This document shows positions 1 through 8,200 of a stretch of DNA of 8,955 nt, piece after piece. This DNA comes from Verrucomicrobiales bacterium (GTDB taxonomy: Bacteria; Verrucomicrobiota; Verrucomicrobiia; Limisphaerales; F1-80-MAGS106): NCBI GenBank assembly GCA_947487925.1, contig CANLCA010000085.1, positions 1 through 8,955 of the forward strand, given 5' to 3'. The position numbers and the translations under genes were made by a program. The notes beneath the pieces were generated by a model. It was not told the origin of the DNA. It was given only the letters and a program-made list of their open reading frames with translations, and did not search any database. Position 1 is the first letter of the stretch, and each line of letters opens with the position of its first letter.

Positions 1-40
1 TCCGGATACCCCCTCTAGGCACCCCCCCCGGATTTTTTTT
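1..40 (+). terminator. possible end of a terminator from an upstream gene
   Basis: The window opens with TCCGG (1-5), and CCGGA (28-32) is followed directly by eight T (33-40). The two five-base arms are complementary and a T tract follows, which is the layout of a rho-independent terminator read on the + strand. The stem is short and the loop is long (22 bases, including a run of eight C), so the real stem may start before the window. A simple C/T homopolymer tract is an equally good explanation. Confidence 0.25.
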
Positions 41-132
41 CGTCCCGCCGCTTAGGCGAGGATTTGGGGGTGATGAGGGGACTTGCGTGAGATTCTGTTG
101 GAGGGCAATCTTTCAGACGATCACAGCGCCCA

Positions 133-1338
133 ATGGCTGGCCTTTCAAAAATCCTGCTGGTTGATGACAACCCGGTCGTGTTGTTCAAGACCGCCTTACT
201 CCTTCGCAACGCAGGCTATGAGGTCATCGAAGCTTCGACGGGGCAGGAGGGCATCGACATGGCTTTGGAGGCTCAGCCTGACCTGGTGCTTCTCGACGTC
301 ATGCTTCCGGACATGAACGGGGTGGATGTCTGCCGTTTTCTGAAGTCTAGGACTCAGCTCCATAATATTTTTGTGGTCCTCCTTTCCTACATTGAGACCT
401 CATCGGATCGTCAAGTCATCGGCCTTGAGGCGGGTGCGGACGGATATATCGCGCGGCCCATCGAAAACCGCGAGTTGTTGGCGCGGGTTGAATCGCTGAT
501 GCGCCTGCAGCGGGCGGAGTCCGAGTTGCGTTGCGCTCACGCCGAACTGGAGCGTCGCGTGGTTGACCGCACCGCCGAGCTATCGCGCGCGAACCTGGCG
601 CTGCGTGATGAGATCGAGGTTCGCAAACAAACTGAGGCGGAGTTGCGGCTGAGCCGTGAGCGACTGCGGAACCTGGCCCTTCAACTCATGGAAGTTCAGG
701 AGGATGAACGCAGGCTGATAGCCCGCGAGCTCCACGATGAGGTTGGCCAGTTGCTGACCAATCTGAAAATTTTGCTGGATCTGGCGCTTCGTGAAGCCAC
801 TGACAAAAACCTGACTTTGATAGACCAATCCGCCGAGCTGACGGGCGAGTTGCTCGGTCGCATACGGCAGATGTCATTGGATCTGCGACCGCAGATGTTG
901 GACGATCTTGGAATCCTACCTGCCCTGGAGTGGCTCTTCAAACGTACCCTCAAACAAACGGCAATCCATATTTCATTCAAACATTCCACACTGCCAGAGC
1001 CTCTGCCAAAAGCCCTTGAAACCGCCGCTTACCGAGTGATCCAGGGGGCTCTGACGAACGTGGTCAGGCACGCCTCGGTCAAGGAGGCGACGGTGCGAAT
1101 GTGGGCCGACTCGGAGGCTTTGGGCATCCAGGTTGAGGATCACGGAGCTGGCTTCAACGCGGACGTGGTTCTCGCGGAAAACACCTCGACCGGCCTCTCC
1201 AGCATGCGCGAGCGCGCCTTGTTGCTGGGCGGGCAGTTCACCATTGAGTCGACACCCGGCACAGGCACGATCCTGACCGTGGAGTTGCCCCTGCATTCGG
1301 CTTCACCGAACCTGTCGAGAGATCGAGATCCTTCATGA
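133..1338 (+). CDS. receiver-histidine kinase hybrid (HisKA_3 / NarX-DesK class), cytoplasmic
   Basis: A 401-residue sensor kinase with an N-terminal receiver. The receiver covers about residues 5-122, with acidic pair D11-D12, phosphoacceptor D55 in LLDVMLPD, and S85. Where most receivers have Lys before Pro, this one reads YIARPI (R108). A charged, probably coiled-coil linker follows (about 125-178). The HisKA_3 dimerisation helix carries phospho-site H201 in ARELHDEVGQ. The HATPase domain (about 290-388) has N-box QGALTNVVRHA (N309), G1 box EDHGAGF (D336) and a C-terminal GTGT loop (376-379). The N-box usually begins with Glu after Q; here it is Gly (G305). There is no membrane segment and no PAS or GAF domain, so input probably comes through the receiver. 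The gene overlaps the following response regulator by ATGA, its likely partner. ATG 133 is the first start after an in-frame stop at 88-90. GGAGGG at 100-105 is about 27 bases upstream, too far for a normal ribosome site. Confidence 0.93.
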   Translation: MAGLSKILLVDDNPVVLFKTALLLRNAGYEVIEASTGQEGIDMALEAQPDLVLLDVMLPDMNGVDVCRFLKSRTQLHNIFVVLLSYIETSSDRQVIGLEAGADGYIARPIENRELLARVESLMRLQRAESELRCAHAELERRVVDRTAELSRANLALRDEIEVRKQTEAELRLSRERLRNLALQLMEVQEDERRLIARELHDEVGQLLTNLKILLDLALREATDKNLTLIDQSAELTGELLGRIRQMSLDLRPQMLDDLGILPALEWLFKRTLKQTAIHISFKHSTLPEPLPKALETAAYRVIQGALTNVVRHASVKEATVRMWADSEALGIQVEDHGAGFNADVVLAENTSTGLSSMRERALLLGGQFTIESTPGTGTILTVELPLHSASPNLSRDRDPS

Positions 1339-1979
1339 TAACGATCGTATTGGCCGAAGATCATCACATCGTCCGCCAGGGATTGCGATTGATTCTTGAG
1401 GCTGAGCCTTCATTCCGTCTGGTCGGGGAAGCCTCGGATGGACTTGAAGCTCTTAAACTGGTGGGTACGACTGCACCCAACGTGCTTGTTACGGATCTGA
1501 TGATGCCACGTTTGAATGGGCTGGAGGTGACCCGGGCTGTTTGTCGGGACCATGCTTCGACCCGCGTGGTCATCTTGTCCAGCCACGCGGACGAACCCTA
1601 TGTGGTGGAGGCTTTGCGTGTCGGCGCCAGCGCCTACGTTTTGAAGGATTCAACCGCCGCGGATCTGGTGAAAGCGGTGAACGAGGTGATGGGTGGCCGC
1701 CGGTATTTGAGCCCGATTTTGGCTGATCGAGCTTACACCGGCTACGTCCAGCGGCCCGGAGAATCCACGCTCGATGCGCATGACACCCTCACACAGCGGG
1801 AGCGCATGGTGCTGCAACTCGCAGCCGAAGGAAGTTCTTCAGCGGAGATCGCGTTGAAGCTCTATATCAGTCCGCGCACAGCCGAGACTCATCGTGCGAA
1901 CCTGATGAGAAAACTGGATCTCCGTTCCCAAACCGACCTAGTCCGATTCGCGATCCGCAAAGGGATAATCCAGCCTTGA
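1335..1979 (+). CDS. NarL/LuxR-family DNA-binding response regulator
   Basis: A 214-residue two-component regulator of normal NarL-family length. The receiver (about residues 2-118) has all the expected residues: E8-D9, phosphoacceptor D54 in VTDLMMPRLNG, S82, and K104 in YVLKD. A short linker containing GRRYLSP leads to a LuxR-type helix-turn-helix at about 150-212, starting LTQRERMVLQLAAEG. The recognition helix lies in SPRTAETHRANLMRKL. The family acts as phosphorylation-dependent dimers at promoters. The start codon overlaps the stop of the upstream kinase (ATGA at 1335-1338), so translation is probably coupled and that HisKA_3 kinase is the natural phosphodonor; HPK7 kinases usually pair with NarL-type regulators. 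Target genes cannot be read from the window. A hairpin follows the stop codon. Confidence 0.95.
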   Translation: MITIVLAEDHHIVRQGLRLILEAEPSFRLVGEASDGLEALKLVGTTAPNVLVTDLMMPRLNGLEVTRAVCRDHASTRVVILSSHADEPYVVEALRVGASAYVLKDSTAADLVKAVNEVMGGRRYLSPILADRAYTGYVQRPGESTLDAHDTLTQRERMVLQLAAEGSSSAEIALKLYISPRTAETHRANLMRKLDLRSQTDLVRFAIRKGIIQP

Positions 1980-1980
1980 G

Positions 1981-2021
1981 GACTGCTTAGAAACTGCACC
2001 CCAGTTTCTTCTGAAGCAGTC
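1981..2021 (+). terminator. bulged 16-bp stem-loop after the response regulator gene
   Basis: GACTGCTT (1981-1988) pairs with AAGCAGTC (2014-2021), and AGAAACTG (1989-1996) pairs with CAGTTTCT (2002-2009). This gives 16 perfect base pairs, a five-base loop CACCC (1997-2001) and one four-base bulge TCTG (2010-2013) on the 3' arm. The hairpin starts two bases after the last base of the stop codon. No T tract follows (ATTCCGG), so it is not a textbook rho-independent terminator. It could be a terminator without a U tract, a 3'-end stabiliser or an operator-like palindrome. The structure is read directly; the role is inferred. Confidence 0.55.
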
Positions 2022-2139
2022 ATTCCGGTGGGATAGTCGGGACTGGCTGCTGCCCACTGATGACTTTTTGTGGCTCATGATTCATTACCGCTCCCGGCCA
2101 TTGAACACCCCTGGCTTGCGCCCCGTCGGAATCCTTCTT

Positions 2140-2143
2140 AGGG
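2140..2143 (+). promoter_or_regulatory. ribosome binding site deciding the permease start
   Basis: AGGG lies eight bases before ATG 2152 (TTAGGGTTGGCGTGATG). The in-frame ATG at 2068 would add 28 mostly polar residues and has no such purine run in front of it. The family also begins close to the LxxRYL motif, which sits right after ATG 2152. Together these favour 2152. An in-frame GTG at 2149 is a minor alternative. Confidence 0.45.
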
Positions 2144-2151
2144 TTGGCGTG

Positions 2152-3261
2152 ATGCGGCTTCTGGACCGTTACCTATTAAAAGAACTTCTCACGGCCTTGG
2201 CATGCTGCCTGGGAGGCTTTTTAATTTTTTGGATTACTTTCGACCTGTTCTCGGATCTGGACGAATTCCAGAAGGCCCAGATGAGCCTTGGTCAGGTGGC
2301 CCATTACTATCTATTGCGGCTTCCCGAACTCCTGTCGGTGGTCCTTCCCGTTTCCTTGCTGCTGGCGATGCTTTACGCCTTGGCGCAGCACACAAGACAC
2401 CACGAACTCACGGCAATACGGTCTGCAGGCGTCGGGGTCTGGCGCATGCTCACGCCCCACCTGCTCGTTGGAGTGGTCTGCAGTCTGGTGTTGTTTGGAG
2501 CCAATGAGATCGAATTTGCCGAAGGCATGACCGCTTCCAAGCAACAGTTTACTTCGAGGGTCAGGTCGGGCCATTCGGGGGAGATGAAGAACCTCAACTT
2601 CGCCAATGCCCGGGACGGCAGGGTGTGGCACATCGGCCGCTTTGTGCCCTCGCTCCGAGAAGTGCACGAAGTGGATGTGAAATGGAACATGGGGGCCGGA
2701 GGGTCGCGGCATCTGACGGCGAGCTACGGAGTTTGGAAGACCAACGCATGGGTCTTCACGAACGTGAACGAGTTCCTCTACCAATCGTCCGCGGATGTGA
2801 TCGCCGAGCCCAGGTCCTCGATGGAGCTGAGAGTGCCTGAGTTGACTGAAACCCCGGATCAGATACTAGCTGTGATGAAGGTGGCGGGGTTGACTGGCGA
2901 TCAAGCGGCGAAAAATGCCCAGCTTTCGTTGCGTGAAATCGCCAATTACAGACGCTTTTTCCCGGAGCTGCGCGCGGGTGAACGCGCGCTTCTGGATACC
3001 CAATGGCACGCGCGCTTGGCCTCGCCGTGGACTTGCCTAGTCGTCGTGTTGGTCGCCATTCCTTTTGCGGCTGCGTCTGGCAGGCGGAATGTTTTTGTGG
3101 GCGTCGCCAGCAGCATCTTCGTCGTGTTCGGCTATTTTATTTTCATGCGATTCGGATTAGCTCTGGGCACTTCCGGGGTTATTTCACCGCCTGCGGCTGC
3201 CTGGAGTCCTAACCTTGTGTTTGGACTGTTGGGCGCTGTGTTCACCCACAAACTCCGATGA
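2152..3261 (+). CDS. LptF/LptG-family permease (YjgP/YjgQ), LptG-like
   Basis: A 369-residue inner-membrane protein of the length typical for LptF and LptG, the two permease subunits that with the LptB ATPase extract lipopolysaccharide and pass it to the Lpt bridge. It starts MRLLDRYLLKELL, the usual family opening. Six membrane segments are visible at about residues 12-33, 56-77, 101-118, 293-309, 313-337 and 350-366. They flank a periplasmic region (about 120-285) of alternating strands, expected to be the jellyroll. Between segments 2 and 3, ELTAIRSAGVGVWRML matches the family's cytoplasmic coupling helix. The motifs look more like LptG than LptF, but I would not assign the subunit firmly, and the second permease is not in the window. 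The stop overlaps the start of the next kinase (ATGA), so the pair is probably co-translated. ATG 2068 could add 28 residues; 2152 is preferred because AGGG precedes it. Confidence 0.88.
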   Translation: MRLLDRYLLKELLTALACCLGGFLIFWITFDLFSDLDEFQKAQMSLGQVAHYYLLRLPELLSVVLPVSLLLAMLYALAQHTRHHELTAIRSAGVGVWRMLTPHLLVGVVCSLVLFGANEIEFAEGMTASKQQFTSRVRSGHSGEMKNLNFANARDGRVWHIGRFVPSLREVHEVDVKWNMGAGGSRHLTASYGVWKTNAWVFTNVNEFLYQSSADVIAEPRSSMELRVPELTETPDQILAVMKVAGLTGDQAAKNAQLSLREIANYRRFFPELRAGERALLDTQWHARLASPWTCLVVVLVAIPFAAASGRRNVFVGVASSIFVVFGYFIFMRFGLALGTSGVISPPAAAWSPNLVFGLLGAVFTHKLR

Positions 3262-4979
3262 CGCTCATTCGCGAAGATCGCCTGGCCTTGCTCTATCAAA
3301 TGAGCCACGTGATCCATTCCACACTGGATCCCCATGAGGCCCTTCATTTGATCATCGGCGAGGCGGTTCGGCTGACCAAGGCCTCCAGCGGCTCTGTCGT
3401 CCTTGTGAATCCCACGACCGATTTCTTGGAGATCCATGCTTCCAAAGGGCTTCCAGTTGGGGCTGGGCAACTCCACCTCAAAGTAGGGGAGGGCATCACG
3501 GGCTGGGTGGCCCGCACGGGGAAGGCGGCGCGGGTCTCCGATGTCTCAACAGACCCGCGCTACGTGCTTCTGAATCCCGCAACACAGAGCGAGCTGGCCG
3601 TTCCCCTGGATGTTCGCGGCGAGATCCGCGGGGTGATCAACGTGGACAGCGACGAATTGGACGCCTTCTCGGCGGAGGACCTTGGTTTGCTAGAAGAATT
3701 TGCTGTTCACGCCGCCCGAGTCATTCAGCACACGTGGCTTTACGAGCAGGTACGACTCAAAGCGCGTCTGTTCGAGTCACTGGTGAATGTGAGCCAGGTG
3801 ATCAACTCGACGCTCAACCTCACAGACGCCTTGTCGGTGATAACGAGCGAAGCGTGCACCCTGATGAGCGCTCGCATGTCGTCGTTGCTGATGCTGGATG
3901 ATTCCGGGGAATGGCTCGAACTCAAGGCCAGCTCTGGGGCGGGAGAAGCCTACATTGGCAAGCCCCCTGTGAGCGTCAGCGAAAGTCTCGTTGGAATCGT
4001 GGTGCGCAGGAAGAAGCCGGTACAAGTCGAAAACGTCCAGAGCTCAGGCCGGTACCAGAACGTCTCCATCGCCCGCGCGGAGGGCCTTGTTTCGCTTCTG
4101 AGCGTGCCGCTGCAATTTGAGGGCGACGCCATCGGCGTTTTGAATGTCTACACCGGTGTCCCTCATAATTTCTCCAACGAGGAGACCTCGATCCTATCCG
4201 CCCTCGCGACGCTGTCGGCCGTGGCTCTTCAGAAGGCCCGTCTTTACGAGCGGGTTGTGGATCTTGAGGAGCAGCTGCGGCAGGCAGAAAAGCTTTCCGC
4301 CCTTGGCTTGCTTGCTGCGGAAGTGGCGCATGAGATCAGGAACCCGTTGACCGTGATGAAAATGCTCTTCCATTCCTTGAATCTCGAATTTGCCGCGGAC
4401 GATCCCAGGACACGGGACGCCGAGATCATGGAAAACAAAATGAACCACCTGAACCGGATTGTGGAACAGGTGCTAGATTTTGCACGGAGCACGGAGCCCA
4501 CGCCGGCTGCCATCGACTTGAACAAGTTGATCGACGAGCTGGGTTTGTTAGTGCGGCACAAATTGAAAAACCAGCGGATTGAGTTCGTTCGCGAATTGAG
4601 CGTGAACCTGCCGCCGGTATTTGCCGACGCGGTTCAGATGGAACAGGCGTTCTTGAATCTGACACTCAATGCCGCGGAAGCCATGCCGGGTGGGGGGAGG
4701 CTGACCATCCAAACGCAGGTGGTCCAGGCTGCTGGTTCGGAGACGGGACCTTCGGGAAACAGGGTTGTGGAGGTGATCTTTCGTGACACAGGCGGAGGCA
4801 TGACGGAAGAGCAATGCCGCAGGGCTTTCAGCTCGCTTCTCAACACCACCAAAGCACGGGGGACGGGCCTGGGTTTGGCCATTGTGAAGCGCGTAATCGA
4901 AACCCATCAAGGCACCGTCAGCCTCGTCTCCAAGCTAGGCGAGGGCACTTCCATCAGACTGGCCCTTCCTATCGCCTGA
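3258..4979 (+). CDS. tandem-GAF sensor histidine kinase (HisKA class), soluble
   Basis: A 573-residue cytoplasmic kinase with two tandem GAF domains at about residues 8-160 and 172-328. Both repeat the pattern I(H/N)STL...A...I..EA at the start and VPL...(G)...GV(I/L)NV near the end, consistent with domain duplication. A coiled coil (about 329-346) leads to a HisKA domain with phosphoacceptor H358 in VAHEIRNPLTVMK. The HATPase domain has N-box NLTLNAAEAM (N471), G1 box RDTGGGM (D510), G2 box GTGLGLAIV (535-543) and a final GEGTS loop. The region before G2 reads SSLLNTTK where the common form is PFFTTK. No membrane segment or signal peptide is seen. GAF domains bind small ligands or haem/tetrapyrroles in other kinases; the ligand here is unknown. 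The start overlaps the permease stop (ATGA 3258-3261). No response regulator follows, so the partner must be elsewhere. The catalytic residues appear complete. Confidence 0.93.
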   Translation: MTLIREDRLALLYQMSHVIHSTLDPHEALHLIIGEAVRLTKASSGSVVLVNPTTDFLEIHASKGLPVGAGQLHLKVGEGITGWVARTGKAARVSDVSTDPRYVLLNPATQSELAVPLDVRGEIRGVINVDSDELDAFSAEDLGLLEEFAVHAARVIQHTWLYEQVRLKARLFESLVNVSQVINSTLNLTDALSVITSEACTLMSARMSSLLMLDDSGEWLELKASSGAGEAYIGKPPVSVSESLVGIVVRRKKPVQVENVQSSGRYQNVSIARAEGLVSLLSVPLQFEGDAIGVLNVYTGVPHNFSNEETSILSALATLSAVALQKARLYERVVDLEEQLRQAEKLSALGLLAAEVAHEIRNPLTVMKMLFHSLNLEFAADDPRTRDAEIMENKMNHLNRIVEQVLDFARSTEPTPAAIDLNKLIDELGLLVRHKLKNQRIEFVRELSVNLPPVFADAVQMEQAFLNLTLNAAEAMPGGGRLTIQTQVVQAAGSETGPSGNRVVEVIFRDTGGGMTEEQCRRAFSSLLNTTKARGTGLGLAIVKRVIETHQGTVSLVSKLGEGTSIRLALPIA

Positions 4980-5079
4980 CCCGGGTCCGGTTAGATTGCC
5001 ATCCTGGTCGCCTCCCTCCTGTTTCATGGGCGAGACCCAAAGAAGAGGATTAGGAGCCTGAGTTCGAGTGCCAGGACAC

Positions 5080-5245
5080 AGCCTTAAAACGGCGGTTGCT
5101 CACGGTAAATCTTCGCAAGATCCTGGCGATAAAGTCTTTCCGAATCAGTCACCAGATCCATAAAGGATATGCCTCTATCTTCGTCAAATCTTTCTCATCC
5201 AGGCTTTTGCAAATCTTCACGATGTTCAACTGCCGTTTTAAGGCT
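5080..5245. repeat. 166-base imperfect palindrome with 19-bp terminal inverted repeats
   Basis: The left tip AGCCTTAAAACGGCGGTTG (5080-5098) is the reverse complement of the right tip CAACTGCCGTTTTAAGGCT (5227-5245) at 18 of 19 positions; the odd pair is a G-T wobble. The symmetry continues inward around a centre at about 5162: 5115-5126 faces 5199-5210, AAAG (5131-5134) faces CTTT (5190-5193), CGAA (5141-5144) faces TTCG (5180-5183), and ATCC/GGAT (5156-5168) closes a five-base loop. By hand I count about 55 of 80 positions paired, including three wobbles and one single-base offset. The element fills the end of the convergent gap between the GAF kinase and the DUF2723 gene, and its last base is part of that gene's stop codon. 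It holds no credible gene. I see no clear target-site duplication (flanks GACAC and CAGTT). It may be a MITE-like element, a two-way terminator or a structured RNA. The remaining gap (4980-5079) has only a 10-base palindrome GACCCGGGTC at 4978-4987. Confidence 0.8.
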
Positions 5246-8200
5246 CAGTTCTTGAACAAATCCAAAAACTCACGCCGGGTCTTAAGCGGTCCGAATCGGG
5301 GATCGCCGATGGCTTCGGCGGCCAGGTTACGGGCTCCGGGTTGTTTTGCAATCCGCTGGTTGCTCAGATCGAGGGCTTTGCCAAGAGAGCTGATCGCGTC
5401 CAGGTTTTTACCGAGAGCGACCTGGATCCCAGCCAGATCGTACCAAGCCTCGGCGTTTTCCGGGGTGCCCTTCAAGATGCGCAGAAACAAAGGTTCCAAC
5501 CGGGAGGTCTGGTAGAGTCTTGAATAAGCGTCGGCCACGGACAGCAGGATTGTCGCGTCCGACAGAGGATTGACGGCCAGCTGATCCAGAATCCCGAGCG
5601 CCGAGTTTGTATCCCCTGATTGGAGATGGCTGACCGCCAGGTTGAAGGCCGCGGTCAGGTTGGTGGGGTTAGTTCGGAGTTGTGCTTCGAGCTCCGCCAC
5701 CTCTTCTCGGGAGAGCGAACCTTGTGGACGTGTCCCCATGCCGCGAAGCTGTGCCACAAGACCCGCGACATTGGTGTTTTCCTTGTCGAGCTTCAGACAG
5801 GTCTCGCTAATTCGAATCGCATCCTCCAGCCGACCCAAGGTCACCAAGAGATTGACATAACGAAAAACTGCTTCGGGACTGTAAGGGCAAAACGCGAAGG
5901 CCTGCCGGAACGTGAAATCCGCCTCCTTGATCATGCGCCTCTGTTCTTCGGGAGACTTGGACGCGTTAACGCGCCAGCTGTAGAGGCCTCCTAAGGAACT
6001 GCGGAGCTTGGAAAAAGCCTTCTGCGCGTTGTCGTCTCGGATGAACTTGCGATCCCCCTTGAACCCGGAGTAGTCACGGTGGAGATACACGCGTTCGGCA
6101 AACTCGCAGATCTCCTGAACCGTCGTGTCATAGGTGATCCAGTTGCCGATAAGACGGGTCGAATACTGGCTCCAAAATTCGTGATCCAACCTCACTGCCT
6201 CCTCCGTCATTTCCGCGAGCGGTTGGCGGTTTATTTTCATGATGATTCCGAAGGGGGAGAGGTGGGGGTACATCCAGTCGAGGGGAAAACTTTCCTCGAT
6301 GAAAAAGTCGTGCGTGGGATTTTTGTCGAAGATGATCTTGGCAAGAAGCGCATTAATGGACATGACGGCGACCTGACCGGAAACCTGGGCTCGTCCATCG
6401 ACCACTCGAACATCCTCGCCGGGTTTCAGCTGGGACCGTTGGCTTCGCATCTGGGCGTCGAAGATATACTCGTTGTAACACTGGTAAGACTCCTCCGGGG
6501 AGGGGGTCACAATTTCCTTCTTGGGATACACGCCCTCCCTCCGTCGTCGTTCCTCTATCTGCTCGCCAAGTTTCGTGAAAAAACCGTCCAAGGGGGCGGC
6601 CATCCTCGCGAATAGGTTGGTTGTCAGACGCTCCACATCCTTTCGGCTCCGCAGCATTTCCTGGAAGAACGGGGGATCCTTCTGGGCGCTTCGGTTGTAG
6701 TGCGCCCGGATGTAATTCAGGTAGGTGCCGTCGGCAAGGGCATTTTGGGTGATGAGGTAGACATCCCGCCGGTCAAAAGCTGGGTCCATCGGCTTCTTGC
6801 TTGGCGGCGTGAAGCTTTCGCAGAAAATCATGTAGGTGGGGTTGAACCTGCCTGGATCAGTGCCGCCGAAGAGGACGGCATCGCGTGTCATTTCGGGGTA
6901 GAGCGGAGCTCCCTTTGCATCCTTGAAGGGAGGCGTGAACATGTCGTGTCCAAACCAATAGCCAAAGATGTGTCCGCGTTGCTCATTGTCCGACCAATGA
7001 GCCAGAATCGACTGGACAGGGACCGCCAGAATCAATGCCAGAAACACAGGTGTCGGCGCGATTTTGCGATAGGCCAGAACGGCGATGGTGAAGACCGCCG
7101 GCACCGCCAGACCGAGCATGGCGGCCATCCGAAGAATGCCGTATTGAGTCTCGTCGAAAGTTTTCGCGAGATAGTAAAGGCCAAGACCAGTTGCCCCGGC
7201 TCCACCCCATAAAAGCCAGCTCCGTATGGCCGTATAATGGGTGGACATCAAGCCGCCCAGGAGAGTGAAGCCATAACCGATTCCCATCGCGACCAAGACA
7301 TGGGATGCGGTGAAGAACACGCGGATCAATTCGCGGCTCTGCTTGTCGGTGCTCGGATTCATGAGAATGAGCAGGAGAAACGCCAGGCAAAGGTAGATGG
7401 CGGAAAGCCCACCGATCCATGCCTTCTCGCGCTTCTGCATTTGCTTGAAAAAAAGAAACGGAAGAAGTGCGATGAGCAGGTAGACCGCCCCGAATTCCTC
7501 GGCAGCACCTTCAAAATACATCCGGATTTGATCCGCAAATTTGATGATGCTCGTTGTGGGATTGGTTTTCTCGTATTGGCCGCGAGTCAATGCGTGAAGG
7601 AACCCTTCGTAGGTTCTCGGATACCCCCAGTTCATGGGAGGGTTGGTCATGGAAGCCAGGGGCATGTAGAAGTAGAACGCCGCCCCAGCGAGCCACAACA
7701 GGCCGCAGATCAGGATCGATTTCCATTCCGTGAAAATCTTGCTCGTTCGCGCCCAGAGCCAGGCAAATGCGGCTAGGGACCCCAGGCCCACGATGTTGTA
7801 GATCGCAAAAAGGGGAGCGTTTTCGTCAAATGCGTGGAGGCCTCCCTGAGCTTTCGCCATGAGGCCCACGACATAGACGATCCCGTTTGCCAGGAAAATA
7901 TCTCTGCCCAGGGCGGGAATTGCCATGGCCATCAGAACCTCTATCCCCATCGCGGCAACGATCAGGGTCTGGTGGTTGGTAAAGCAGATGCCGAAGAGGA
8001 AGAAGGCCCAGTAAAGGTAACGTCTTTGATTTGGCGCGTAGAGCCAGCGCAACAGCAGTGCCAGAACCCCGGTGAGCGACAACACGCTGAACGTGTAGAC
8101 TTCGACAATCACCGCCTGGCTCCACATGAATCCGTTGAAGGCAAGCAAACAGCCCGCGCAGGTGCCTGCGAACAAACAGAGCGCGTTTTCGACGCGGCGC

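Noticed and set aside
83..111. Possible promoter TTGCGT / CAATCT before the first kinase
   Set aside because: The -10 element matches the consensus at too few positions, and promoter consensus in this lineage is uncertain.
2068..2151. N-terminal extension of the permease from ATG 2068
   Set aside because: No ribosome site precedes it, the added 28 residues do not look like the family, and AGGG supports ATG 2152.
5006..5037. Inverted repeat GGTCGCC / GGCGAGACC after the GAF kinase
   Set aside because: Seven pairs with a two-base bulge and no T tract; within what chance gives in GC-rich DNA.
5061..5078. tRNA-like T-loop GTTCGAGT
   Set aside because: The flanking bases do not form a T-arm stem, and no acceptor, D or anticodon arm can be drawn around it.
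5080..5245. Integron attC site
   Set aside because: The size and folded-palindrome shape fit, but the ends lack the attC core pair (RYYYAAC and GTTRRRY): the tips read GCCTTAAAAC and GTTTTAAGGC. No integrase or cassette array is present.
5096..5515. 139-codon open frame starting with TTG inside the long palindrome
   Set aside because: About two thirds of it is antisense to the 3' end of the DUF2723 gene and the rest lies in the palindrome; no ribosome site or domain is visible.
6079..6615. 178-codon open frame on the + strand inside the DUF2723 gene
   Set aside because: It is antisense to a frame with clear family motifs, has no recognisable domain, and reads like a reverse-frame shadow. 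The same holds for + strand frames at 5620-5994, 6700-7212, 7237-7776 and 7834-8214.
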